A stretch of 64,000 bases of DNA, taken from contig JAEERW010000006.1 in the NCBI GenBank assembly GCA_016286055.1, positions 124,001 through 188,000 on the forward strand. The letters are read 5' to 3'. Shown in pieces: positions 39,589 to 46,947 of this stretch. A model generated the notes under the pieces. It saw only the letters and a list, made by a program, of their open reading frames with translations, did not search any database and was not told the DNA's origin. Numbering within the stretch: position 1 is the first letter of the stretch; each line of letters opens with the position of its first letter. The translations under genes and the position numbers were made by a program. This stretch comes from Bacteroidales bacterium (lineage in GTDB: Bacteria > Bacteroidota > Bacteroidia > Bacteroidales > UBA3824).

Positions 39589-39700
39589 ATGTTTTTGCCA
39601 AAAATATCCAAAAATACCAAAATGTTTTTGCCCAAAACCTCCAAAAATACCGAAATGTTTTTACCCAAAACCTCCAAAAATACCAAAATGTTTATCATTG
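39583..39700 (-). repeat. Tandem repeat array C upstream of ATPase copy C
   Basis: Three full units and one partial unit with an exact 33-bp period; the ACCAAAATG or ACCGAAATG anchors start at 39583, 39616, 39649 and 39682. In the gene direction a unit includes GGTATTTTTGGAGGTTTTGG, which itself contains TATTTTTG, a -7-like octamer. The sequence is unlike arrays A and B. The array also lies upstream of the divergent SAP gene. Confidence 0.9.
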
Positions 39701-39719
39701 TGGCTTTGAAAAATATCCC

Positions 39720-39727
39720 TATCTTTG
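39720..39727 (+). promoter_or_regulatory. -7 box of the SAP-domain gene
   Basis: TATCTTTG, exact TAnnTTTG, 19 bp before the ATG. ATTG (39697-39700), 19 bp upstream, is a one-mismatch -33 box inside the end of array C. Confidence 0.55.
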
Positions 39728-39746
39728 CATCAAAAAACGAATCGTT

Positions 39747-40349
39747 ATGCCTCGTCCTTCATTTGACCAAATAGCCTCGTATGATGAGTTTGCAAAATAC
39801 TATTGGTATCGCGATGAACTGATTAAGATTTGTAAATCGCTTAATATCAATGCGTCAGGTACTAAAATGGAACTGATGGAATATATCAGGCTCTATTTTT
39901 CGGGGGTTATGGTTGAGCCTAAAAAATCATTGCCTAAGCCTAAACCTACCGCCACAAATCTTACGCTCAAAACTTCGCTGATTGAGTGCGGTTTTACATT
40001 CGGTCCACGGTTTCGCGAGTTTTTTGAGACTGTTACGGGCGTTAAGCCTTTTAAATTTAATGTGGATATGGTGGCAACGGTAAAGAAGGTGAAAGCCGAG
40101 AATGATGTTTCGTTTACCCTTGGCGACTTGCTTGATGTGTTGCACGGCAAAAAAGTTTATGCTCAATACGACAAATCAATGTTGCAGTGGAACCGTTTTG
40201 TAAAGGATTTTTGCGCCGACCCTGCCACATCTCGTTTCCCCGACAAAATCAAAACTGCCTCAATCCTCTGGGCGCAAGTGCGCAACTCCACCCGCGAAAA
40301 GGTTTACACCACGGAATTATTGACCGAGTTTGGAGAGTTGATAAAATAA
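39747..40349 (+). CDS. SAP-domain protein
   Basis: A 200-residue protein with no signal. Residues about 12-52 form a SAP-type helix-loop-helix (YYWYRDELIKICKSLNINAS, GTKMELMEYI), a motif often used to bind DNA or RNA. The C-terminal region (about 75-190, ECGFTFGPRFREFFETVTG, FTLGDLLDVLHGKK, DKSMLQWNRFVKDFCAD) resembles the DUF6434-like part seen with SAP domains in other bacteria. Role unknown. It has its own promoter and a strong terminator and is divergent from ATPase copy C. Confidence 0.75.
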   Translation: MPRPSFDQIASYDEFAKYYWYRDELIKICKSLNINASGTKMELMEYIRLYFSGVMVEPKKSLPKPKPTATNLTLKTSLIECGFTFGPRFREFFETVTGVKPFKFNVDMVATVKKVKAENDVSFTLGDLLDVLHGKKVYAQYDKSMLQWNRFVKDFCADPATSRFPDKIKTASILWAQVRNSTREKVYTTELLTEFGELIK

Positions 40350-40353
40350 AAAA

Positions 40354-40391
40354 TGCGGAGCCTATTATAAATAATAGAATCCGCACTTTTT
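40354..40391 (+). terminator. Terminator of the SAP-domain gene
   Basis: TGCGGA (40354-40359) pairs with TCCGCA (40380-40385), and inner CTATTAT (40362-40368) with ATAATAG (40371-40377), followed by CTTTTTAT. Confidence 0.82.
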
Positions 40392-40393
40392 AT

Positions 40394-40425
40394 AATTATG
40401 CATTATGCATTATGAATTATGCATT
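40394..40425. repeat. ATGCATAAT-type intergenic repeat, copy 2
   Basis: AATTATGCATTATGCATTAT-type sequence just before the 3' end of argG. It is nearly the reverse complement of the copy at 18417-18446. Confidence 0.6.
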
Positions 40426-40427
40426 GA

Positions 40428-41615
40428 CTAGTATTTCTCATTGTTTACAGCGTACCAAATCTTAGACTGAACGCCTACAACCTTGGTGAAGCCTGCGATG
40501 TCATCGGCGGTGAAGGCTTTGTTGTCTTCGCCGTAAACACCGAATTTTGAGGTCATTAGGTCGTGTTCGCTCTCAATACCGTTGATAAAGAATGTGTAGG
40601 GACGGAGGGCTACAAACACTTTGCCGCTAACTTTTTGCTGTGTGCTTTCGAGGAATTTTTCCATATCGCGCATTTCGGGTTCAAGGAGCATACCTTCGTG
40701 CAGACGGTTGCCGTACCATTGCGAAATATTGTCTTTCCAATAAATCTGCCATTTGGTAAGTGTGTGTTTTTCAAGGGCGTGGTGAGCCTTGATGATTACC
40801 ATAGGAGCGGCTGCCTCAAAACCTACGCGACCTTTGATACCGATGATGGTGTCGCCGATGTGCATATCGCGACCAATTGCGTATGCTCCGGCAAGTTTTT
40901 CTACCTCGCGGATGGCGTCTACCTTGTTGTCGAATTTTTTGCCGTTAACGCAGCAGAGTTCGCCCTTGCAGAATTCGAGAGTAATAACAGATTCTTCTGA
41001 TTTTGTGCAGTGAGTGGGGTAGGCCTCTTCGGGCAATGGCTGAGCCGAGTTGAGGGTTTCGCGACCGCCGATAGATGTGCCCCAAAGACCTTTGTTGATA
41101 GAGTATTTAGCCTTGTCGAAGTTCATTTTGATGCCTTTTTCTTTGAGGAAGGCTATTTCGTCGGCACGTTGGATGTTGGTTTCGCGAACAAGAGCCTGCA
41201 CTTTGATTTCGGGACAGAGAATGTCGAAAACCATCTCAAAACGTACTTGGTCGTTGCCTGCGCCGGTGCATCCGTGGGCAATCTTGTCGAACTTGTTGGC
41301 TTTGGCGTAGTTGGCCACGGTGATGGCTTGGATAATGCGCTCGCTCGAAACAGACATCGGGTAGGTGTTGTTTTTGAGCATATTGCCAAAAATCATATAT
41401 TTAACGGTCTTGTCGTAATACTCTTTCGACACGTCGATGCAGTCAAAATGTTTTGCGCCGCCTTGGAAAGCGCGGTCTTTTGCCGAGGCGATTTCTTCGT
41501 CGGAGAATGCGCCCGAGTTAATCATAAGGGCTGTAACTTCCTCGCCCTGAGAAGATAGCAACGTTGTAACCCAAGTGGTGTCCAATCCGCCGCTGTATGC
41601 TACTAATGTCTTCAT
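40428..41615 (-). CDS. argG: Argininosuccinate synthase
   Basis: A 395-residue enzyme joining citrulline and aspartate with ATP. The PP-loop is VAYSGGLDTTWVTTLL (4-19). HGCTGAGNDQVRFE and the central SIGGRETLNSAQPLPEEAYP follow. The divergent sequence around the usual RPYTFFINGIESEH end is as seen in Bacteroidetes ArgG proteins. It lies 59 bp downstream of the acetyltransferase gene on the same strand, so the two are likely one operon. Confidence 0.95.
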   Translation of the reverse strand: MKTLVAYSGGLDTTWVTTLLSSQGEEVTALMINSGAFSDEEIASAKDRAFQGGAKHFDCIDVSKEYYDKTVKYMIFGNMLKNNTYPMSVSSERIIQAITVANYAKANKFDKIAHGCTGAGNDQVRFEMVFDILCPEIKVQALVRETNIQRADEIAFLKEKGIKMNFDKAKYSINKGLWGTSIGGRETLNSAQPLPEEAYPTHCTKSEESVITLEFCKGELCCVNGKKFDNKVDAIREVEKLAGAYAIGRDMHIGDTIIGIKGRVGFEAAAPMVIIKAHHALEKHTLTKWQIYWKDNISQWYGNRLHEGMLLEPEMRDMEKFLESTQQKVSGKVFVALRPYTFFINGIESEHDLMTSKFGVYGEDNKAFTADDIAGFTKVVGVQSKIWYAVNNEKY

Positions 41616-41644
41616 TATATTATTGTTGTTAGTTATAAATTTTT

Positions 41645-41674
41645 ATTATGAATTATGCATTGAATTATGCATTA
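41645..41674. repeat. ATGCATAAT-type intergenic repeat, copy 3
   Basis: ATTATGAATTATGCATTGAATTATGCATTA between the acetyltransferase and argG; same word set as the copies at 18417 and 40394. Confidence 0.55.
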
Positions 41675-42301
41675 TTAAAACTCCACAAACACGTTGCTTT
41701 TTTGGAAACTTGCGTGTTCTGCCAACTTGTTCATATCCTTAGGACCGGTTTCTTTTTCCCATTCGGGGTCGTAGAGCATACCGGTGCAGAGGCAGTTTTT
41801 GCGGTTCTTAGAGGTTAATATTCCGAAGTTTACGCAACTTTGGCAGCCTTTCCAAAATTCGTCGTCGTCGGTGAGTTCCGAAAACGGTACGGGATGGTAG
41901 CCGAGTTCGTTGTTGATTTTCATAACTTGCAGACCTGTTGTAAGTCCGAAGATTTTGGCGGTGGGGAATTTTTTGCGGCTGAGATCAAAAGCCTTGAATT
42001 TGATAGCCTTTGCCACGCCTCGTCCTCTGAACGCCGGATTTACAATCAATCCCGAGTTGGCAACGAACTTTTCGTGACCCCAACTCTCTATGTAACAGAA
42101 ACCTACCCACAGACCGGTTTTTGTTAATGCAATAATTCCTTTACCCTCTTTCATCTTGTTAGAGACGTATTCGGGCGAGCGTTTTGCGATACCTGTGCCA
42201 CGGGCTTTTGCCGAACTTGCCATTTCGTCTACTATCTCTTGCGAGTATTTGCTGTCCGACTCAACGGCGGTTCTTACTATGATTTCGTCTTGGTCTGTCA
42301 T
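41675..42301 (-). CDS. GNAT N-acyltransferase next to argG
   Basis: A 208-residue GNAT protein. The acyl-CoA site is seen in SGLIVNPAFRGRGVAKAIKF (about 83-102). The C-terminal 60 residues add a cysteine cluster, CQSCVNFGILTSKNRKNCLC, possibly a metal site. It starts the operon with argG. From synteny as I remember it, Bacteroides genomes place such a gene at the head of the argG-argC-argD cluster, and no argA or argJ is visible here. It is therefore a candidate for the first N-acylation of glutamate; this is inference. Confidence 0.85.
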   Translation of the reverse strand: MTDQDEIIVRTAVESDSKYSQEIVDEMASSAKARGTGIAKRSPEYVSNKMKEGKGIIALTKTGLWVGFCYIESWGHEKFVANSGLIVNPAFRGRGVAKAIKFKAFDLSRKKFPTAKIFGLTTGLQVMKINNELGYHPVPFSELTDDDEFWKGCQSCVNFGILTSKNRKNCLCTGMLYDPEWEKETGPKDMNKLAEHASFQKSNVFVEF

Positions 42302-42494
42302 TTTTTTGTCAAATTATTGAGTTTTAACGTTTTGTTTGTTTGATAACTGTCAATATTTTTTATATAATAGGCTGCAAAGTAATGGCTTTTAAAATAAATA
42401 TGCAAATATTGAATAGTGAATTTATTATTAAATTTTTAAATGCTTGTATAATAGTGCTTTATGTAAATCTGTTTTAAGTATACCACTTACAATG

Positions 42495-42543
42495 TATGCA
42501 AAAACGCTGCATAAATATTCAGTATTGCGCGTTTTTTTGCATA
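42495..42543. other. Long inverted repeat in the gene-free stretch before the transporter
   Basis: The 314-bp stretch 42302-42615 has no gene. TATGCAAAAACGC (42495-42507) can pair with GCGTTTTTTTGCATA (42529-42543, two extra T), loop 21 nt, with seven T residues on the plus strand. It looks like a terminator but no plus-strand gene precedes it. It could be the 3' end of a small RNA or a regulator site. A near -7 box for the acetyltransferase lies at the other end. Confidence 0.45.
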
Positions 42544-42591
42544 ATGATAACACGCCATATAATTATATAAAGTGTGCTCGCAAAAAATGAT

Positions 42592-42599
42592 TACTTTTG
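42592..42599 (+). promoter_or_regulatory. -7 box of the transporter genes
   Basis: TACTTTTG, exact TAnnTTTG, 16 bp before the ATG at 42616. No clear -33 TTTG upstream. Confidence 0.55.
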
Positions 42600-42615
42600 C
42601 AAAATTTTTAACGAG

Positions 42616-43197
42616 ATGAATATCCTATCTTTAAAATTGTTTTGGGAGTTTTTTAAAATTGGTGCGTTTACCTTTGGCGGCGGCTACGCTATGATTGCTC
42701 TGGTAAAAAATGCCTTGGTAGAGCGTCACCGTTGGATGACCGACGACGAGTTTACGGAGTGCATCACCCTTGCGCAGTCGCTGCCCGGAGTTTTTGCCAT
42801 TAATATGGCGCTCTACACTGGGTTTAAAATTGCCAAAAAAACGGGAGCGGGGTTTGCTATGCTCGGCGCCGCGCTGCCCTCGATGATTATCATTGTGGTG
42901 ATAGCCGCGTTTATACAAAACATCAACGGCTACAAGGTAGTGAACGACGTGTTTGCTGGCATCCGTCCGTGCGTTATAGCACTTATCCTTGTTCCGGGAT
43001 TGAATTTGCTCAAAAAAGCAAAACTCACCAAATCAACATTTTGGATACCTATACTTACCTGCCTTTTGATATGCCTTTTGGGCGTTTCGCCAATGTACCT
43101 GATAATTGCGGCAATAGTGGGCGGAGTAATTTGGGCGCGCGCAACAATTGGCAAAACAGCCTCGCAACCATCTAAAAAAGAGGAGGAAACGAAATGA
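42616..43197 (+). CDS. Chromate transporter family, N-terminal half protein
   Basis: A 193-residue membrane protein from the ATG at 42616; an upstream start at 42574 precedes the -7 box and is rejected. It has one CHR domain: FKIGAFTFGGGYAMIALVKN (about 11-30), WMTDDEFTECITLAQSLPG, then four to five helices. Short CHR proteins work in pairs as an anion transporter; chromate efflux or sulfate-like anions are possible. The next gene, a second half, overlaps it by 4 bp (ATGA). Confidence 0.93.
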   Translation: MNILSLKLFWEFFKIGAFTFGGGYAMIALVKNALVERHRWMTDDEFTECITLAQSLPGVFAINMALYTGFKIAKKTGAGFAMLGAALPSMIIIVVIAAFIQNINGYKVVNDVFAGIRPCVIALILVPGLNLLKKAKLTKSTFWIPILTCLLICLLGVSPMYLIIAAIVGGVIWARATIGKTASQPSKKEEETK

Positions 43198-43715
43198 TTT
43201 ACTTGCAACTTTTTTGGGTATTTTTTAAGATAGGGCTCTTCGGCTTTGGCGGAGGCTATTCTATGGTGTCGATGATAAGGATGGAGGTGGTCGACGACTA
43301 TCAATGGATGTCGGGCGGCGAGTATGCCGACCTTTTGGCGCTTTCGCAAATGACCCCGGGACCAATTTCTATCAACACCGCCACATTTGTAGGCTACACT
43401 CAGGGCGGAATTTTGGGTTCGGTGATAGCCACATTTTCTCTCTGTTTGCCCTCAATAGTGCTTATGGCAATGGTGGTTTCGCTGTTTTTTAAGCATAAAG
43501 AATCGCCCTACGTAAAAAAGCCGATGCAGGTGATGAACCCTGTGGTGGCTGGACTCATTATATCAGCCGCCCTGATGATGTGCAACAGCGACAGTTTTTC
43601 GTCGTACATTAGCGTAATAATCTTTGTTGCCACCGTTGTGGCGCACTATTTTTTCAAAGTAAATCCGATATTGCTGATAGTAGCCGCCGGAGTGGTGGGA
43701 TGGCTTTGCGGGTGA
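43194..43715 (+). CDS. Chromate transporter family, second half protein
   Basis: A 173-residue partner of the preceding protein with the same fold: FKIGLFGFGGGYSMVSMIRM, MSGGEYADLLALSQMTPGPISI and hydrophobic helices to the C-terminus. The ATGA overlap shows translational coupling. Together the pair equals one long-chain ChrA. The gene ends just before the repeated palindromes of the Fic gene. Confidence 0.93.
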   Translation: MIYLQLFWVFFKIGLFGFGGGYSMVSMIRMEVVDDYQWMSGGEYADLLALSQMTPGPISINTATFVGYTQGGILGSVIATFSLCLPSIVLMAMVVSLFFKHKESPYVKKPMQVMNPVVAGLIISAALMMCNSDSFSSYISVIIFVATVVAHYFFKVNPILLIVAAGVVGWLCG

Positions 43716-43731
43716 AAAATTTGGAATTTTG

Positions 43732-43830
43732 GATTTCTTATTTTACTTTTACGCCGGAAAGTAAAATAACGCGATTTCTTATTTTACTTTTACGCCGGAA
43801 AGTAAAATAACGGATTTTTTATTTTACTTT
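43732..43830 (+). repeat. Repeated palindromes upstream of the Fic gene
   Basis: Units of 41 and 40 bp start at 43732 and 43773, with a partial unit at 43813-43830. Each full unit holds a perfect inverted repeat, TTATTTTACTTT and AAAGTAAAATAA, around TACGCCGG. The third unit has only the left arm. The array ends about 30 bp before the Fic ATG at 43860, so it covers the promoter area. Confidence 0.9.
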
Positions 43831-43859
43831 TTGAACATAACGGATAAAATAGAAATGAT

Positions 43860-44996
43860 ATGGATATTGCGAATTTTTTACCGGGACATTACGAAGAAAA
43901 CTGCGGATACAAATACTTTGTGCCCGAAAAGGTTAACACCGAATGGAGTTGTACTCTACCTGAGATAAACACACTTTTAGAAAAGGCGGCTATCAAACTT
44001 GGCGAGTTGAATTCTTTTTCGCGGCTTGTGCCTAATATCGACCTGTTTATACAGATGCACGTGGCAAAAGAGGCTGTGATTTCGAGCCGCATAGAGGGAA
44101 CACGCACCCAAATCGACGAGGCTCTTATGCCTGTGGAGGAAATTGCCGAAGAACGCCGCAACGATTGGAAAGAGGTAAACAATTATATATCAGCCCTTAA
44201 TGCAGCCATATTGCAGTTAGAAACGTTACCAATTTCAAGCAGATTGATTCGTAACACACACCACATATTATTAGAAGGTGTAAGGGGAAATTATAAAATG
44301 CCCGGAGAATTTCGCACAAGTCAGAATTGGATTGGCGGAGCAAGTCTTGCCGATGCACGGTATATTCCGCCTCACCACTCTTTGCTCAACGACCTTATGG
44401 GCGATTTAGAAAACTTTATTAACAGCGATGGCGGAATCCCCGACCTCATTAAAATTGCTATAATTCATTATCAGTTTGAGACAATCCATCCATTCCTTGA
44501 TGGCAACGGACGTATCGGACGTTTGTTGATAACGCTCTATCTTGTAAGTAAAGGTATTTTGCAAAAACCGTTATTGTATCTTTCTGAGTTTTTTGAACAG
44601 CACAAAAGTCTTTATTATCAGAATCTTGCCGATGTAAAACAGCAAGGCGCAATGGCTCAATGGATAAAGTTTTTTCTTGTTGGCGTTCAACAGACTGCAA
44701 CTGTGGCAGTGGAAACGCTGTCGAAGGTGTTAAAATTCAAGGACGAAACCGAAAATCTCATCCGCAGTAATTTTGGCCGTCGCTCATCTTCGGCTATAAC
44801 ATTGTTTCACAGTTTGTTGCAAAATCCCACTGTAAGCATAGAGCAAGTTATCAACATCTGTGACGTAAGTTACAAATCTGCCAACGATTTGGTAAAAGAC
44901 TTTGTTCAATTCAACATCCTCACCGAAACCACCGGCAAAAACCGCAACAGATTTTTTAGGATGGAAAGGTATTTGGAGGTGTTTAGTGAGAGGTAG
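43860..44996 (+). CDS. Fic-family protein with inhibitory helix
   Basis: A 378-residue, probably AMPylating enzyme. The Fic motif HPFLDGNGRIGR (210-221) is complete, with the catalytic His210. SSRIEG (75-80) fits the (S/T)xxxE(G/N) inhibitory motif, placed N-terminal to the Fic core, as in self-inhibited class II Fic proteins. A C-terminal winged-helix-like region (about 310-375, VSIEQVINICDVSYKSANDLV) may bind DNA. No antitoxin gene is adjacent. Substrate unknown. The gene is preceded by repeated palindromes that could be its own operator. Confidence 0.93.
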   Translation: MDIANFLPGHYEENCGYKYFVPEKVNTEWSCTLPEINTLLEKAAIKLGELNSFSRLVPNIDLFIQMHVAKEAVISSRIEGTRTQIDEALMPVEEIAEERRNDWKEVNNYISALNAAILQLETLPISSRLIRNTHHILLEGVRGNYKMPGEFRTSQNWIGGASLADARYIPPHHSLLNDLMGDLENFINSDGGIPDLIKIAIIHYQFETIHPFLDGNGRIGRLLITLYLVSKGILQKPLLYLSEFFEQHKSLYYQNLADVKQQGAMAQWIKFFLVGVQQTATVAVETLSKVLKFKDETENLIRSNFGRRSSSAITLFHSLLQNPTVSIEQVINICDVSYKSANDLVKDFVQFNILTETTGKNRNRFFRMERYLEVFSER

Positions 44997-45047
44997 GGGG
45001 GAACCTTGTTTTTTTGTATGATAAGTAGTGATTTATCTTATTTTCAA

Positions 45048-45078
45048 TTTGTATTATCATAAAATTTGATTATCTTTG
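45048..45078 (+). promoter_or_regulatory. Promoter of the ABC-3C-like operon
   Basis: TTTG (45048-45051), 19 bp, TATCTTTG (45071-45078): full consensus, 23 bp before the first ATG. Confidence 0.8.
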
Positions 45079-45101
45079 CGTAAGATACTTTAACAAAGGA
45101 T

Positions 45102-46316
45102 ATGGCTGATACTGAAACTTACGGAACATATAATACACCCCTAACAACCATAAAGCATTCCGCGATGGCTTCATGGTCAGGTTTCGTGTATCAGGGTTTG
45201 TGTGCATTACAACATTCTCTTTCATTGTTGCGTGAGGATTGGGATAATGCAATAACAAAACAACTTAGTTTGGAAGCATACGAAGATTTTGCGATACTCA
45301 ACAACAACGGAAAAATCGAGAGCCTTCATCAATGTAAATGCATTCAATCACCTAAAAATTATACAGACGAATGTCAAAAAATGATAGACAAACATGATTA
45401 TTGGAAGAATGAAGAAAGGATGTTAGCAAATTCTTCTGTGCCACTTTGGTTTCATTCCAATATGACTAACACATATGCTTGTGGTGTAAAAGCGTATCCT
45501 TTTTCTCCAACGCAGACTACATGTTCTCCTGTTCATATTTATACTTTGATACAAAATGGAATTAAAGAATTAAGTGTTATAGGGTCAAGTGAAATAAAAA
45601 CGAATAAACTTATTGTTCTGATTTCAAAAAGGGTGTCGTGCATCCATGAGCAATGTATTAATAACCCTAATAATTCATTTAATTTTGCAGTTCAGAATCC
45701 TATCCCATTTACCGACATCGCGACAATTATCCAAGATCCTTCTTTATATTTTGATTTAAAAGAACGTATAGAAACATGCAGATTCTATTTAATGCTTACT
45801 TTAAAAAACAGATTATTAACCAAACGGGATGCCGATGAAACAAAGATAAATAAATTAATTTTTGACATAGGAACGAAAACAAATGAAGAGTTAAGGAGAA
45901 TAATATATCGCTTGTTTCCCGATATGAATGTTTTATCAAGTGATGCAAATATTTTTGAATTGTTTTCCACTTCTCGTGGAAATAATTTGTTTAACGTGCT
46001 TAATTGTGTAGAGGAACCAATCGAATCAGATGACTTCAATTGGAAAAAAGATAATAATAAAATATTTCTAACCCCTTCAACACTTGGTATGGATGTTGAT
46101 CCAGAAGAACATTGTCTTTCCATTGTCAATAATTCTTTTAATGCAGAATTATTGAGAGATTATCGATGGATAGTCGGATATATAGACCATAAAGTTGAAG
46201 ACATCATAGAAGCGTCTCATTTATTTACTCAAATAGATGCCAATAATGCATATATTACCCAACCTCAAAAAGTTGGATTGTTGGACATAAACTCAAAAAA
46301 TCATGGAAACTATTAA
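45102..46316 (+). CDS. ABC-3C-like effector with PD-(D/E)XK nuclease-type N-terminus
   Basis: A 404-residue protein. The N-terminal region ASWSGFVYQGLCALQHSL (23-40), then E58 in LSLEAYEDF and HQCK (76-79), fits the E...ED...QxK core of DUF4297/Cap4-like double-strand DNA endonucleases. The remaining 300 residues are alpha-helical without motifs I know and would be the C-terminal domain that docks on the partners. Its 3' end overlaps the next gene by 14 bp. With the small middle protein and an SMC-like ATPase behind it, this matches the ABC-three-component design. The nuclease assignment rests on few residues. The gene is visibly AT-rich. Confidence 0.72.
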   Translation: MADTETYGTYNTPLTTIKHSAMASWSGFVYQGLCALQHSLSLLREDWDNAITKQLSLEAYEDFAILNNNGKIESLHQCKCIQSPKNYTDECQKMIDKHDYWKNEERMLANSSVPLWFHSNMTNTYACGVKAYPFSPTQTTCSPVHIYTLIQNGIKELSVIGSSEIKTNKLIVLISKRVSCIHEQCINNPNNSFNFAVQNPIPFTDIATIIQDPSLYFDLKERIETCRFYLMLTLKNRLLTKRDADETKINKLIFDIGTKTNEELRRIIYRLFPDMNVLSSDANIFELFSTSRGNNLFNVLNCVEEPIESDDFNWKKDNNKIFLTPSTLGMDVDPEEHCLSIVNNSFNAELLRDYRWIVGYIDHKVEDIIEASHLFTQIDANNAYITQPQKVGLLDINSKNHGNY

Positions 46317-46947
46317 TGATATTATTTTAAATGAGTTTAGAGTCTGCAACTATGCAAAGGTTGCAGACATTGATGGTCGTCCATTTATGTCTGCAACCGA
46401 CGGGATTGATTATTGGCTTATCAGTTCCAAAGTTGATGACGTAGTTAATCAAAGACAACTTTTTAAGAATGTAATAGAACAAACATCTGAATGCAAATGC
46501 GTTGAAAAAAATTTGTCTTTGTTATTACTTGTAAATATTGAAGGTCAAAACAACATTGACACAGAGGTCGTTCAGATAGAAAATGACAAGTTCTACTTTA
46601 AAAAGTACGTTCTTAAATATAATCAAGAATCAGTAAACGGACTAATAGAAATGATGACGCAAAAACATGTACAAACGATTAGTCCATTATTACTTGATGA
46701 TAGTAATTTTGAACAATTGAGAAGTTCGGATGATACACTTTCTGCAATATCATTATTGTATAGTATTGCACATAAACTTACCTTTATTCCAATTCCTTCG
46801 TCGTCAAAACCGAGAGAGGATACGAAATTAAATCTTGATTCTTCTGAATTGCAAAATTTATTAGATTGGGTAAAAAACTCCCCGTCGACAGATACTGACA
46901 TAGATACATATTTAAATAACTTAATTGCAGAAAATGAAGAAGTTTAG
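46303..46947 (+). CDS. ABC-3C-like middle component
   Basis: A 214-residue soluble protein without a recognisable enzyme motif. It starts METINDIILNEFRVCNYAKV and is rich in Asn, Asp and Ser. The middle component of ABC-3C systems is a small, fast-evolving protein encoded between effector and ATPase, and size and position fit. It overlaps both neighbours by 14 bp, so the three proteins are probably made in fixed ratio. Assignment is by context more than by sequence. Confidence 0.65.
   Translation: METINDIILNEFRVCNYAKVADIDGRPFMSATDGIDYWLISSKVDDVVNQRQLFKNVIEQTSECKCVEKNLSLLLLVNIEGQNNIDTEVVQIENDKFYFKKYVLKYNQESVNGLIEMMTQKHVQTISPLLLDDSNFEQLRSSDDTLSAISLLYSIAHKLTFIPIPSSSKPREDTKLNLDSSELQNLLDWVKNSPSTDTDIDTYLNNLIAENEEV

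Noticed and set aside
39486-39774. Open frames through array C giving repeated MFLPK-type or VFLEVLGKN-type peptides
   Set aside because: They arise because 33 bp is a multiple of three; no ribosome site or independent support, and they overlap the promoters.
43727-43859. Attachment site or phage integration scar before the Fic gene
   Set aside because: No integrase or tRNA is near; the palindromic units are better explained as operator repeats.
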